This document shows, piece by piece, positions 35,072 through 44,579 of a DNA stretch of 48,123 nt. The notes beneath the pieces are model-generated. The model was not told the DNA's origin, searched no databases, and worked only from the letters and a program-made list of their open reading frames with translations. Within the stretch, counting starts at the first letter, position 1. The number at the start of each line of letters is the position of its first letter. The stretch comes from Deltaproteobacteria bacterium (GTDB lineage: Bacteria > Myxococcota_A > Polyangia > JAAYKL01). The position numbers were made by a program, and so were the translations under genes. Location of the stretch: positions 1 to 48,123 of the forward strand of contig JAFGWT010000151.1 of assembly GCA_016937015.1 (NCBI GenBank), in the 5' to 3' direction.

Positions 35072-36514
35072 TTATTTTTTTGATGTTTTTTTAGAAGCTG
35101 CCTTTTTGGCAGGTGCCTTTTTGGCAGGTGTCTTTTTAGCAGGTGCTTTTTCAGCAGGTGCTTTTTCAGCAGGTGCTTTTTTAGAAGGTGTCTTTTTAGC
35201 AGGCGCTTTTTTAACAGGCGCTTTTTTAACAGGTGTTTTTTTAGCAGGTGCTTTTTGCACAGGTGCTTTTTTGGCAGGCGCCTTTTTGGCAGGTGCCTTT
35301 TTGGCAGGTGCCTTTTTGGCAGGTGCTTTTTTAGCGGGCGCTTTGGGTGCAGCGGCTTTTGTAGCAGGCGCCTTTTTGGCAGGCGTTTTTTTGCCAGTCG
35401 CTTTTTTTCCAGTTACCGGTTGTACAGGCGCTTTTGGGGCGGGCGCCTTTTTAGCAGGTGCTTTTTGTACAGGTGCTTTTTTTGCGATATCGCCTTTTGG
35501 CGCCGCAGCTGCTTTTCCGGACTTTGCCTTTTTGGACCTGGCATCTGCGACAGGTTCAGCTGAAGACTCTGCTTTCTGCTTTTCCTTCTGACGCTTTTCG
35601 ATAAGCGCCTTGCGGGCGGCCAATGCAGCCACGCGTTCTGCTTTGGCTTGCTTATCAGCTTCCCGTTTTGCTTTTGCGGCAGCTTTCTTTTCAGCCTCGG
35701 CTTCCCGTTTTGCTTTTGCTTCAGCTCTGGCAGCGGCCTCTTCCTCTTCCCGCATTTTCCTTTCCTGCGCAGCGCGGGCTTCCTCCGCCAGCCGCTTGTG
35801 GTCAATCGTGTTTTCGATGCGCGCCACCATTCGGCCACATGCGGGACAGGCGTCAATTACTTCGTCCTGCAACAGTTTTGATTTGATGCCCGTGGGCATT
35901 TCCATGCGACAGACGCGGCAAATGCCATCCTCAAGGATGGTGAGCCCCACACCGGAGCGCGAGGCGCGCAGTCGTTCGTATTTTTTCACCAGCGCAATTG
36001 GCACGCCCTGGAGTTCCGCGTTTCGTTTTCGCTCCAAGTCGTTTATGTGGTTGTTATGAATTTTAATCTTTGCTTCCGGCGCCTGCTGGGAACGCTGTAC
36101 TTCATGCGCCCGTTCCTCGATTCGCGTCTGGATACTCTTTAAATTTTTTTCAAGAATTTCAATCTGCTCATCGGTTTCAACCACAAGTATCGATAGCTTT
36201 TCCTCTTCGGTTCGAAGCGCTTCGGTGGACGAGCGGTTACGCGGCTTGAATGCCCTCGCCCGATTGGCAATCAGCCCCTTGATGGCGCTTCGGATATCTT
36301 CCAGTGTATTTTGGTACATTTCCTTTTGCGCCCGGGTGGATTCCAGGCTTTCGCTAATGGACTGATACTCTGCTTTCAGTGTGTTCAGCTGCGGGTCTTC
36401 ACGCATGCATCGCTGTTGAAGCTCTTTCACCGTGTCGGCCACGCCTCTGATTTGCAGATCAATATCCTGGATAACCAGTAGTTTTTCGAGCAATTTTGAA
36501 TCCCATTGTTTCAT
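35072..36514 (-). CDS. Coiled-coil C4 zinc-ribbon protein with histone-H1-like Lys/Ala/Pro tail
   Basis: This protein has 480 residues; ATG 36514 follows AAGGAAG. Residues 1-190 form a long coiled coil, and a C4 zinc ribbon (Cys199, Cys202, Cys223, Cys226; ICRVC and CPACG) follows. This matches the bacterial CT398/zf-RING_7 family. Residues 235-325 are a charged Ala/Lys/Glu/Arg helix. From 335 to the end the protein is a run of PAKKAP-type repeats, like histone H1, HU-tail or Hc1 proteins. The extra tail probably binds DNA or RNA. The family is usually about 240 residues, so the tail doubles it. The gene heads a leftward run of seven genes. Confidence 0.85.
   Translation of the reverse strand: MKQWDSKLLEKLLVIQDIDLQIRGVADTVKELQQRCMREDPQLNTLKAEYQSISESLESTRAQKEMYQNTLEDIRSAIKGLIANRARAFKPRNRSSTEALRTEEEKLSILVVETDEQIEILEKNLKSIQTRIEERAHEVQRSQQAPEAKIKIHNNHINDLERKRNAELQGVPIALVKKYERLRASRSGVGLTILEDGICRVCRMEMPTGIKSKLLQDEVIDACPACGRMVARIENTIDHKRLAEEARAAQERKMREEEEAAARAEAKAKREAEAEKKAAAKAKREADKQAKAERVAALAARKALIEKRQKEKQKAESSAEPVADARSKKAKSGKAAAAPKGDIAKKAPVQKAPAKKAPAPKAPVQPVTGKKATGKKTPAKKAPATKAAAPKAPAKKAPAKKAPAKKAPAKKAPAKKAPVQKAPAKKTPVKKAPVKKAPAKKTPSKKAPAEKAPAEKAPAKKTPAKKAPAKKAASKKTSKK
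35090..35480 (-). repeat. Short-unit repeat coding for PAKKAP tail
   Basis: About two dozen units of 15-18 bases, close to AGGTGCTTTTTTAGC on the plus strand, encode Lys-Lys-Ala-Pro-Ala/Val steps. The units are similar enough to slip or recombine, so tail length may vary between strains. Confidence 0.85.
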
Positions 36515-36543
36515 TTTTTACTTCCTTATAAATATTGCAAAAA

Positions 36544-36572
36544 CTATTAGCTTAATTTGCAAAATATGTCAA
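36544..36572 (-). promoter_or_regulatory. Predicted promoter of the zinc-ribbon gene
   Basis: On the minus strand a perfect TTGACA (36567-36572) and TAATAG (36544-36549, three of six matches) are 17 bases apart, about 30 bases before the start codon. Confidence 0.5.
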
Positions 36573-36644
36573 AGTGCACTGGCAAGATTGCAGTTATTTC
36601 GTCTAAAGAATTAATTCTGCGAGAAGCCTTGAATTTGCGTAGAT

Positions 36645-38537
36645 ATGACGAAAAAAAATACAGTTTTTGATGTTGTTGTGATTGGCGGCGGTCATGCGGG
36701 GTGCGAAGCATGGGCGGCATCCTGTCGTGTTGGCGTAAAAACAGCAATGATTGTGCCGTCTTTTGAGACAGTTGGGCTTCAGCCGTGTAATCCGGCAGTG
36801 GGGGGGCCAGGGAAGGGGCATCTGGTGCGCGAGATAGTGGCGCTGGGTGGCGTCATGGGAAAAGTGACCGACCGGAGTGGCATTCAGTTTCGCACCTTGA
36901 ATCGAACCAAGGGGCCCGCTGTTCGTTCCACCCGGGTGCAGACCGATTCAGCTGTATATATTCGCAATATGATGAGAATTTTGACTGATTACAGCGAACA
37001 TGGCGTTATCATTGAAGGATTTGCCGGAGACCTGAAGTGGGACGGCAGTGGTACCCAAAGAGCTATTTCCGGGGTGTATCTGCAAAACGGCGAGCTGATA
37101 AAATGCCGTTCCGTGGTTATCACCACCGGCACATATCTTCGTGGTATGCTTTTTATTGGTGACGAACTGACGCCCGGGGGGCGTCAGGGTGCTGAACCAT
37201 CGGTCACCCTTTCGGAATCATTGGAAAAAGCTGGCTTGCCACTGATTCGGTTAAAAACCGGAACCTGTCCAAGAATTGCGGGTGACTCAATAAACACCAG
37301 TTTGCTTGAAGCGCAGTTTGGCGATGAGCCACCACCTTTTTTCGACCCTGAAACCAAAGGTGTCCGCTTGCCGCAGCGTAGCTGTTACGTCACATACACG
37401 GGCGCTGAAACACATGCGGTAATACAGAAGAATCTTCACAGATCTGCGATGTACAGTGGCAGCATATCGGGAATTGGACCACGGTACTGTCCCAGCATTG
37501 AAACAAAAATTGAACGCTTTCCCGACAAGGATCGTCACCAGATTTTTTTGGAACCAGAGGATGTGGAGGGAAAAACCATTTACCCGGCAGGGCTTTCAAC
37601 CAGTTTTCCAAGGGATGTTCAGTTAGCAATGGTTCGTTCCATTCCTGGTCTACAGCACGCCAGAATTGTAAAATGGGGATATGCAGTAGAGTATGATGCG
37701 ATTGAACCGCAAACACTCGCACCCCATCTTGAGGTCGATGGCTTCAGGGGGCTCTATCTGGCAGGACAGATTCTGGGGACATCCGGGTATGAAGAGGCGG
37801 GCGCGCTGGGATTGATTGCCGGTGCCAACGCGGCATTGTCCGCGAAGGGCATTGCGCCAATTGTGTTGCCGCGAAACAAAGCCTATCTTGGCGTTATGAT
37901 TGATGATTTGACCGGGAGAGGTGTGGATGAGCCGTATCGGATGTTTACTTCGAGAGCGGAATATCGCCTGCTGCTTAGGGAGGATAACGCCGATGAAAGG
38001 CTGTTTGACGAGGCAGTGCGCAGTGGACTGATAGACGACCGGACCGCCGCGCGCACCCGTGCGTCCATGGAACTGATGACGGACACGTTGTCACGGCTGC
38101 AGGACAGCGCGTTGAATCCCAGTCAGGAAAACAACCAGCGACTGCGGGATGCCGGAATTTCGGAAATCAAAAAACCGACGACCCTGTTTGAACTGGCGCG
38201 ACGTGAGGAATGCCAGCTTGAAAGACTGTACCCTGTGGCGCCATGGCTGGCGGATTTGGATTGCGCGGTGCGAACCTGTCTGGAAGTGAAAATTAAGTAT
38301 GAAGGGTATCTTGGTCGCCAGGAAGTGCAGGCAAAACGTCTTGCAGAGGCGGATACTGTTCGGCTACCGGAAGGAATGTGTTTTGATGGAATTCCAGGTC
38401 TTAGGGGTGAAGTGATTGAAAAGCTGAATTTTTCGCGTCCAGCCACTCTGGGGCAGGCCAGCCGGATTCCCGGGGTGACACCCGCCGCAATTGAGATACT
38501 GCGGGTGTATATTCAGCGTCATCAGCAGAATAATTAA
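36645..38537 (+). CDS. mnmG: tRNA uridine-5-carboxymethylaminomethyl modification enzyme MnmG
   Basis: This protein has 630 residues starting at ATG 36645; the ribosome site is weak. FAD-binding GGGHAGCEAW is at the N-terminus, followed by the signature QPCNPAVGGPGKGHLVREI, GIQFRTLNRTKGPAVRSTR and, later, GQILGTSGYEEAGALGLIAG. The C-terminal helical part (about 540-630) ends with IPGVTPAAIEILRVYI. MnmG acts with MnmE to modify U34 of several tRNAs. Length is standard. mnmE is not nearby. It is divergent from the zinc-ribbon gene. Confidence 0.97.
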   Translation: MTKKNTVFDVVVIGGGHAGCEAWAASCRVGVKTAMIVPSFETVGLQPCNPAVGGPGKGHLVREIVALGGVMGKVTDRSGIQFRTLNRTKGPAVRSTRVQTDSAVYIRNMMRILTDYSEHGVIIEGFAGDLKWDGSGTQRAISGVYLQNGELIKCRSVVITTGTYLRGMLFIGDELTPGGRQGAEPSVTLSESLEKAGLPLIRLKTGTCPRIAGDSINTSLLEAQFGDEPPPFFDPETKGVRLPQRSCYVTYTGAETHAVIQKNLHRSAMYSGSISGIGPRYCPSIETKIERFPDKDRHQIFLEPEDVEGKTIYPAGLSTSFPRDVQLAMVRSIPGLQHARIVKWGYAVEYDAIEPQTLAPHLEVDGFRGLYLAGQILGTSGYEEAGALGLIAGANAALSAKGIAPIVLPRNKAYLGVMIDDLTGRGVDEPYRMFTSRAEYRLLLREDNADERLFDEAVRSGLIDDRTAARTRASMELMTDTLSRLQDSALNPSQENNQRLRDAGISEIKKPTTLFELARREECQLERLYPVAPWLADLDCAVRTCLEVKIKYEGYLGRQEVQAKRLAEADTVRLPEGMCFDGIPGLRGEVIEKLNFSRPATLGQASRIPGVTPAAIEILRVYIQRHQQNN

Positions 38538-38618
38538 GTAAAAACGCTAATTGTCCATCACATCAATTAAAATTTTTAGTAAAATTTAGCGAGCATGAAT
38601 GCCGGGTGAGCCTTCCGG

Positions 38619-38624
38619 TATAAT
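38619..38624 (+). promoter_or_regulatory. Possible -10 box of the deacetylase gene
   Basis: A perfect TATAAT lies about 65 bases before the start codon at 38690. The -35 at 17 bases (TGAATG) is poor. Prediction only. Confidence 0.35.
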
Positions 38625-38689
38625 TAAGGCACTTTACAATGTACGCTAATTTGGGCGTTCATTTTGCTTTTAATAATAAAGGAGTGTGC

Positions 38690-40651
38690 ATGAAACGGTT
38701 ACTTTGGATTTTTGTTTGCCTCACTGCGTTCTGGGCTTTGGGGTGCGGTACCACCAGCGAGACCGGCGACAGTTCAGATAGTGATTCGGATAGTGATTCG
38801 GATAGTGATTCGGATAGTGATTCGGATAGCGATTCTGACAGTGACAGTGATTCTGATGGGGATTCTGACAGTGATTCGGACAGCGATTCGGACAGCGATA
38901 GTGATTCGGATTCGGACAGTGATTCGGATTCAGACAGTGATTCGGATTCAGACAGTGACAGCGATTCCGATAGTGATTCGGATTCGGATTCGGACAGCGA
39001 TGGGGATATGTCGTCGTGTGACAACGTATCATTCGAGATTAAGACCGGCGGTTTTGTGTGTGCGGGTGCCATGCACGGATACGCATGGACCAGTCCTGGC
39101 GAAATTGATGGGGCTGAAATTGACCCGGCCAATTTTGAGGCAGTGTCAGGGGGCGAAGGCAAGCTGTGCGTGACCGGAAAAACCGTTGGCGATGAATCCT
39201 GGGGGTCGGTGGGAATCCTTGGTCTCAATGCATCTCAGGCGGAAGGTTCAAGTAAGGAAGGGGCCTGGAAGCCAACGAGCGACAACGACGGTATCGATGT
39301 CACAATTTCCAAAAACGGCACTTTTACGGTACGGCTTCAGGTTAAAACCGATGGTGGTGACGAATACTGCACAACCATCGATGACGGCGCCAACTCTGTA
39401 AAATGGGAAGATCTGACAGAAGCCTGCTGGGAATCCGGGAATCCGTCCTATAACGGAGAAGACCCCATTTCGTCGGTAATGCTGCTGGTGCCGGGCCACA
39501 ATGTTAATGACATTGATTACGATTTCTGTCTTGAAGAAATGATCGCCACTGGTGGCAAGGAAGTGATTGTGACCGATTCCGATTCTGACACGGATACTGA
39601 CACGGATTCGGACACGGACAGTGACACTGATTCGGATACGGACAGCGATACTGATTCGGATACGGACAGCGATACTGATTCAGACACGGACAGTGACACT
39701 GACACCGATACGGATTCCGACAGCGACGGCGACGGCGTGGTTTACGATTGCGGTATCCCGGATGCCGGTGAAGGTGGCAAATCCAAACCATCCGGAGCCC
39801 CCGGAGGCCTGAAAATCCTCGACTGGGCTGGCTACAAAGGCGCACTTTCGTATACCTTTGATGATGGCGATTCGTCCCAAATAACTAATTTCGATGCGAT
39901 GATGGCCCTTGATGTGAATTTTACATTCTTTTTAACGACAGCAATGGGGCAATGGCAAAACGATAAATACAAACAGGCACTTGCAAAGGGACATGAGATT
40001 GGCAATCATACCAGCGTTCATGATGAGAGTTGCGGAGGTATCGCTGAGGGAAAATCAGCACTCGAAGCACATTTTGGGACGACACTGTATACAATGGCCG
40101 CACCCAACGTGAAAACAGACGCATGTAAAGCAGCAGGGGTTCAAAATTATCATTTCATGGATCGTGGGGCAAATGCATGGGATATCGGCAGCGCGAGTAC
40201 TGCGATTATCAAGCCAAATGACAATTCTGATCCGTTTAATCTTCCCAGTTGTTTACCTGGTGCAAATCCTTCTGCGAGCCAGCTGAATAGTGCATCAGAT
40301 GCGGCCAGAAATCAGGGCGGATGGCTGGTATATACGATTCATGGGTTTGGAAGTGGCTATAACCCATGGACCTACACCGATTTCGATTCCAACGTGAAGT
40401 ATGTGAAAGGGCAGGGGGACATGTGGATTGACAGCATGATGAATGTCGGCGCCTACTGGATGGGGCAGAAGTCAGCCAATGTTTCCGGAACTTCTATGAG
40501 CTTCAATCTCCCGAATCACTTTCCCGAGGGTAAATGCCTGCGAGTGACCGTGGATGGTGGCGATGTATACCAGGATGGCCAGAAAGTGGCCTGGAACGAG
40601 CACGGTTACTACGAAGTATCTCTCGATGGTGGCGAAGTCACAGTGAAATAA
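38690..40651 (+). CDS. Polysaccharide deacetylase (CE4) lipoprotein with two Asp-Ser/Thr linkers
   Basis: ATG 38690 follows AAAGGAG and opens a lipoprotein signal ending Ala-Leu-Gly-Cys (Cys19); the 17-residue upstream extension is rejected. The product has 653 residues. Linker one (about 27-106, Asp-Ser) is followed by a beta-rich domain (about 110-290) with Trp and Cys pairs that may bind carbohydrate. Linker two (about 295-350, Asp-Thr/Asp-Ser) leads to a CE4 domain: TFDDGD with the metal Asp near 392, and [10 protein letters not shown] with His440 and His444. Role: removal of N- or O-acetyl groups from chitin, peptidoglycan or xylan. A small beta domain ends the protein. Likely surface exposed. 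Confidence 0.85.
   Translation: MKRLLWIFVCLTAFWALGCGTTSETGDSSDSDSDSDSDSDSDSDSDSDSDSDSDSDGDSDSDSDSDSDSDSDSDSDSDSDSDSDSDSDSDSDSDSDSDSDSDSDGDMSSCDNVSFEIKTGGFVCAGAMHGYAWTSPGEIDGAEIDPANFEAVSGGEGKLCVTGKTVGDESWGSVGILGLNASQAEGSSKEGAWKPTSDNDGIDVTISKNGTFTVRLQVKTDGGDEYCTTIDDGANSVKWEDLTEACWESGNPSYNGEDPISSVMLLVPGHNVNDIDYDFCLEEMIATGGKEVIVTDSDSDTDTDTDSDTDSDTDSDTDSDTDSDTDSDTDSDTDSDTDTDTDSDSDGDGVVYDCGIPDAGEGGKSKPSGAPGGLKILDWAGYKGALSYTFDDGDSSQITNFDAMMALDVNFTFFLTTAMGQWQNDKYKQALAKGHEIGNHTSVHDESCGGIAEGKSALEAHFGTTLYTMAAPNVKTDACKAAGVQNYHFMDRGANAWDIGSASTAIIKPNDNSDPFNLPSCLPGANPSASQLNSASDAARNQGGWLVYTIHGFGSGYNPWTYTDFDSNVKYVKGQGDMWIDSMMNVGAYWMGQKSANVSGTSMSFNLPNHFPEGKCLRVTVDGGDVYQDGQKVAWNEHGYYEVSLDGGEVTVK
38768..39008 (+). 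repeat. Asp-Ser codon repeat, deacetylase linker 1
   Basis: About 80 codons alternate Asp with Ser, with occasional Gly, in 6-base units (GATTCG, GACAGC, GATAGT). Varied synonymous codons reduce but do not remove the potential for slippage. Confidence 0.9.
39574..39737 (+). repeat. Asp-Thr/Asp-Ser codon repeat, deacetylase linker 2
   Basis: A second tract, with period 12 bases coding Asp-Thr-Asp-Ser, separates the middle beta domain from the CE4 domain. Confidence 0.9.
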
Positions 40652-40863
40652 TCTGGCGCTTTTTTTCGTTCTATTCGCTCCGGGTTTCAATCCTACCTGA
40701 CAAAAAGATTCTTTGTCGATTTTGTCTAAAATTGATGTTCCGCGAAATTTTTTGCAACAGTTTTGCAAGGTGGCCGAATAGCGTTTGTTGTTTTACAGAC
40801 AGTTCCATTTTGTCAAGATGGTGCTAAAAAGGGCGGATTACGTTTATTTCACGAGAAAGGTAC

Positions 40864-42936
40864 ATGATGAAAAAGGCTGCTTGTCTACTTTCAACATTAT
40901 TATGTTTGGGATGTTTAAAAAAAAATCCAATGGAATACCCTGATACGGAAACAGGTACAGTGCCCGACACAGGGACGAATTCTTTCAACGAGATCGAAAG
41001 TGACCCCGATACGGGTAGGATTGAAAGCAGCAGCGGCGATACGTCTTCGACTGAGCGGGAGACTGATAGCGCAATGTACAGTGACATCGGCAACAATGAT
41101 ACTGAGAACTCTGTGGTTTTAGACACCGTTTCAGCATCTGATGACAGCTCGTCAATACAATTGTCGGATGATACGTCGACACTATTCGAGGAAATATCAG
41201 AGGAGCGGGTTTTCGATGATACCGTGACAACAACCGCAACGGACATCGATACGGAAACTGTGGACACTGTGCCGATTTCATTTGCGGATACCGAGACACT
41301 CTCAGCAGACTCAGTGTCAGGTGATACGTGTGGCATCGTTGCTACCGTAAACGTTTGCGACGAGTTCAATAGAATTGTCAGTTTGAATAATTGCGGGGAA
41401 ACTTTAGCAACAGTAGAGCAATGTGGTGACCTTGAAGAATGTTTGCATGGCGTATGTATATGTCCTAAAGGCCTAACTGGAGAAAATTGTTCGATACCGG
41501 TACTGCATGTAAACGCTTCTATCGCTTCAGATGTTGGTCATAGTGGCAGGAGCTGGGAGGATGCTTTCAAGGATTTGCAGCAAGCGCTGGCACTTTCAGA
41601 TGGTGTTGGGCCGGTGGAGATCTGGGTCGCACACGGCCGTTATTTCCCTGGTATAAAACGCGAGGATACATTCGTAATGAAAGAGAATACTGCATTGTAC
41701 GGGGGATTTGCAGGCGAAGAACGAATCCGTGATCAAAGGGATTGGCTACAAAATGAAACGATTTTGGATGGAGATATAGACAGGAATGATAATGGCTCTT
41801 TTACGATGCACGGGGGCAATGCATATCATGTGGTGACCATCCAGCCGTTATCATCAAGTGTGAAACTGGATGGATTTACTGTTCGGGGAGGAAACGCGGA
41901 TACCACAGGTAGAGTAGGCCCCGAAGGTGGTGGGCTGATTGCGGACCAAGTATCGCTTCATGTGGAGAATTGTATTTTTAAAGAAAATAATGCGAGCAAC
42001 TTCGGTGGAGGAATAGCGCAAAATACGGGCTATCTGAAAGTTGTGAATAGTATATTCAGAAACAATCGCGCCGCTACAGGTGGTGGTATGTACGTTTACA
42101 TGAATGCAGATCCGTTAGGCATTGTGCTTGAAAACGTTGACTTCGTTGCAAACTCCGCAAGTTACGGCAGCGGCGGTGCAAGTCTGGATTCCACGACAGT
42201 TCAAGGCAAGGTTCATGGTTGTTCATTCATCGATAACTATTCGGCGGGGACTGCGGGAGGTGTACATGGGTCGAATATAATATTCGGGGACTGTAATTTT
42301 GTAAATAACCACGCCCAAAAAGGTGGTGCGATGGTGTTGTCGGGGGATGCACCCATGCTGGAGAATTGCATATTGTGGGCGAACGAAGCAGAATTTGAGG
42401 GAGGAGCTATGGTGGTTGCACAATTGGGGTCAGACTACAGACAGAGTACCCTGATAACAAATACGACCATTGCTGGGAATTATACAGGAGAATACAATGC
42501 AGCAGTTGCGGTAGTCAATGAATCCACCCTAACCATCTTCAACAGTATTATTTGGGGAAATGAAACTGGGATGGGCGGGGAGAATTTTCAATTCAGTTTT
42601 GAAGGCGACAGCAATCTTGCAACGCTGAAGAACAGTATTCTTGAAGGAGGATGCGATCGGAATGCTGCAATTGGGTGCACAGATGTGTTGAACTCCGATC
42701 CCTTTTTTGCGGATGAAACTGCGGGAAATTTGCATTTAAGGTCCGGGTCTCCAGCAATCGATGCGGGGCTAAATAGCGCTGTCGCTAGCGACTGGGTGGA
42801 TGCAGATGAAGATGGGGACACTGATGAACTGATGCCATGGGATATCGAAGGCTCTATGCGTGTTCTTGACGGTAACGGTGATTCAACAGCGACAGTGGAT
42901 ATGGGAGCCTATGAATATATCCCCGGTGCAAAATAG
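40864..42936 (+). CDS. Right-handed beta-helix lipoprotein (Pmp/parallel beta-helix type)
   Basis: This protein has 690 residues; ATG 40864 follows GAAAGG. The signal ends Leu-Cys-Leu-Gly-Cys (Cys17). Residues 20-155 are a Ser/Thr/Asp/Glu-rich spacer unlike the neat Asp-Ser linkers. A small Cys-rich EGF-like segment (about 160-215) precedes a parallel beta-helix (about 220-690). It has repeated coils such as LHVENCIFKENNASNFGGGI, LKVVNSIFRNNRAATGGGM and a DSPFF-like end with GSPAIDAG. This build occurs in polymorphic membrane proteins and surface adhesins or polysaccharide lyases, but no lyase motif was identified. Codons look more AT-rich than in the neighbours. Confidence 0.82.
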   Translation: MMKKAACLLSTLLCLGCLKKNPMEYPDTETGTVPDTGTNSFNEIESDPDTGRIESSSGDTSSTERETDSAMYSDIGNNDTENSVVLDTVSASDDSSSIQLSDDTSTLFEEISEERVFDDTVTTTATDIDTETVDTVPISFADTETLSADSVSGDTCGIVATVNVCDEFNRIVSLNNCGETLATVEQCGDLEECLHGVCICPKGLTGENCSIPVLHVNASIASDVGHSGRSWEDAFKDLQQALALSDGVGPVEIWVAHGRYFPGIKREDTFVMKENTALYGGFAGEERIRDQRDWLQNETILDGDIDRNDNGSFTMHGGNAYHVVTIQPLSSSVKLDGFTVRGGNADTTGRVGPEGGGLIADQVSLHVENCIFKENNASNFGGGIAQNTGYLKVVNSIFRNNRAATGGGMYVYMNADPLGIVLENVDFVANSASYGSGGASLDSTTVQGKVHGCSFIDNYSAGTAGGVHGSNIIFGDCNFVNNHAQKGGAMVLSGDAPMLENCILWANEAEFEGGAMVVAQLGSDYRQSTLITNTTIAGNYTGEYNAAVAVVNESTLTIFNSIIWGNETGMGGENFQFSFEGDSNLATLKNSILEGGCDRNAAIGCTDVLNSDPFFADETAGNLHLRSGSPAIDAGLNSAVASDWVDADEDGDTDELMPWDIEGSMRVLDGNGDSTATVDMGAYEYIPGAK

Positions 42937-42941
42937 TCTAT

Positions 42942-44030
42942 TCATCGATACGCGGGTGCAGCGGCGAAGAGCTGGCCGAGAGGTGTGAGAGCTGGGGGAT
43001 TTTCGCGGTCGGAGAGGCTGCTGTACGTGTTCCAGGGGTACCATGCGTAACGCTCCAGATCTGTCCGGTTGTTGAACATCTGCAGTGCGGAACTGAAAAA
43101 GTTCATTACGGTCTGCTCGTCAGGATTGCTTTCATTCATGCAGCCAAATTCGGTGAGCCAAAGGGGTTTTCCCCACTGGGAGGCCCAGTTCAGGGCACCA
43201 TTAAGTTGTCCGGCGTCGTTGCAGGACCCGGCGTTCCAGCCGTACCAGTGTACCGTGACAAAATCCACCCTAAGGCCATTGGCGTTCGCCTGCAGCATGA
43301 AGTCTTCAAGCCAGCCTCGCCCATTGTCAGACACAGCGGGACTGCCGACCCGCACGTTGGGGTTTGAAGTGAGCAGTGGCCACAATTCAATGGCGCGTTC
43401 CACTGTCATGTTGGCCTGGTCACTTTTATTGGGCTCGTTGAACCCAAGCACGACTGTGTAGCCTTTGCTGACGATCTCGTTATATTTGTCGATGATGCCA
43501 TCCTCTCCATCATCCCCCCATATCATCGGAACAAAATAGGGATCATCACAATCGGTCTCCTGAGAATAATGCATCCAGTTGTAACACCAGGATAAATTGA
43601 ACATCGCAATTTCATCAGCCCGGGAATTGCCCACTCCTTTAAAGGGAATTCCAGGTAATTCGGTGTCCGTATCTGAATCGGTATCAGAGTCAGTATCAGA
43701 GTCAGTATCAGAGTCAGTATCTGAATCGGTGTCAGAGTCAGTATCAGAGTCAGTATCAGAGTCAGTATCTGAATCAGTATCTGAATCGGTATCAGAGTCA
43801 GTATCTGAATCAGTATCTGAATCAGTATCTGAATCAGTATCTGAATCGGCATCTAAATCAGTATCTGAATCAGTATCACTGTCTGAGTCACTGTCTGTAT
43901 CCGCGTTTCCCGATGACGCATTGTTTGAATCAGTATTTTCAGAATCGGTGCCGCATCCGCAGAAAACTGTCAGCATCAGCAGTACCAGCGCTGTGAACGC
44001 CGTATTGAAAAAAAATAAAGTGTTACGCAT
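42942..44030 (-). CDS. GH128-type glycoside hydrolase lipoprotein (beta-1,3-glucanase-like)
   Basis: This protein has 362 residues; ATG 44030 has AAAGGG upstream. The signal ends Val-Phe-Cys-Gly-Cys (lipid Cys24 or Cys26). An Asp-Thr/Asp-Ser linker covers about 44-124. The catalytic core (Glyco_hydro_cc) has [12 protein letters not shown], the acid/base motif GFNEPN (Glu199), FVTVHWYGW and the nucleophile motif WLTEFG (Glu294), then WYPWNTY. GH128 enzymes hydrolyse beta-1,3-glucans, as in fungal or algal cell walls. It converges with the beta-helix gene, five bases between stops. Confidence 0.88.
   Translation of the reverse strand: MRNTLFFFNTAFTALVLLMLTVFCGCGTDSENTDSNNASSGNADTDSDSDSDTDSDTDLDADSDTDSDTDSDTDSDTDSDTDSDTDSDTDSDTDSDTDSDTDSDTDSDTDSDTDSDTDSDTDTELPGIPFKGVGNSRADEIAMFNLSWCYNWMHYSQETDCDDPYFVPMIWGDDGEDGIIDKYNEIVSKGYTVVLGFNEPNKSDQANMTVERAIELWPLLTSNPNVRVGSPAVSDNGRGWLEDFMLQANANGLRVDFVTVHWYGWNAGSCNDAGQLNGALNWASQWGKPLWLTEFGCMNESNPDEQTVMNFFSSALQMFNNRTDLERYAWYPWNTYSSLSDRENPPALTPLGQLFAAAPAYR
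43662..43905 (-). repeat. Asp-Thr-Asp-Ser 12-base repeat in the GH128 gene
   Basis: Near-identical 12-base units (plus strand TCAGTATCTGAA/TCAGTATCAGAG) cover about 240 bases. Its DNA identity is higher than in the deacetylase tracts, so recent expansion or slippage is likely. Confidence 0.9.
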
Positions 44031-44238
44031 GAAAAAGGCCCTTTCGATGAATTGCCCGGTTGCGCATGGGAGGCGTCCGAATATGGGATCAATCTTATCT
44101 TAAAAAATGAAAAAAAGCAGTATCACTGTGGGTCATTAATATTGCCTGTTTAAAACTGACAGTTGCCCATTTGAGCGATTGTAAGATAAAAAGATTTTCA
44201 GGAACGTGCGTCAAAACACCTTTTAATATGGATATGGC

Positions 44239-44571
44239 ATGATTCGAGAACTGACACCTGAAGAATTTGAAGCGACCGTTGCAGACAATATGCGTCTGCT
44301 CGATGAGAACGATGACACCTGCGCCGGCATTCCATTGGTTGATTATGTGGAACGGTGCATCGGCGTTCTTGAGATGAACATCGACGTGGATGACGTGGAG
44401 TTTCACTACGCATACATGAATGACCAACGGCAGATTTGCCATATCGGACTGAACTTTGGTGACGAAAATCTGTACCTGGTGGTGGTGGTGGATGTGTCGA
44501 AGCAAAAAATTATGGGGCATACGGTTTTGGATTTGTCAAAGCTCAAGACAAACCCGGATTCAAAAAGGTAG
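44239..44571 (+). CDS. Small protein of unknown function
   Basis: This protein has 110 residues; ATG 44239 has no strong ribosome site. It has an acidic N-terminal helix (LTPEEFEATVADNMRLLDE) and a C-terminal beta-strand set (EFHYAYMNDQRQICHIGLNF, LYLVVVVDVSKQKIMGHTVLDL). No family is recognised. It ends eight bases before the RHH/AT-hook gene, and the two are likely co-transcribed. Confidence 0.65.
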   Translation: MIRELTPEEFEATVADNMRLLDENDDTCAGIPLVDYVERCIGVLEMNIDVDDVEFHYAYMNDQRQICHIGLNFGDENLYLVVVVDVSKQKIMGHTVLDLSKLKTNPDSKR

Positions 44572-44579
44572 CACAGCCA

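Noticed and set aside
34968-35591. Plus-strand frame rich in Gly/Ala/Phe repeats
   Set aside because: It is the complement of the PAKKAP repeat in the zinc-ribbon gene, a repeat artefact.
43597-44103. Plus-strand frame rich in Ser-Val-Ser-Glu
   Set aside because: Complement of the Asp-Thr-Asp-Ser repeat of the GH128 gene.
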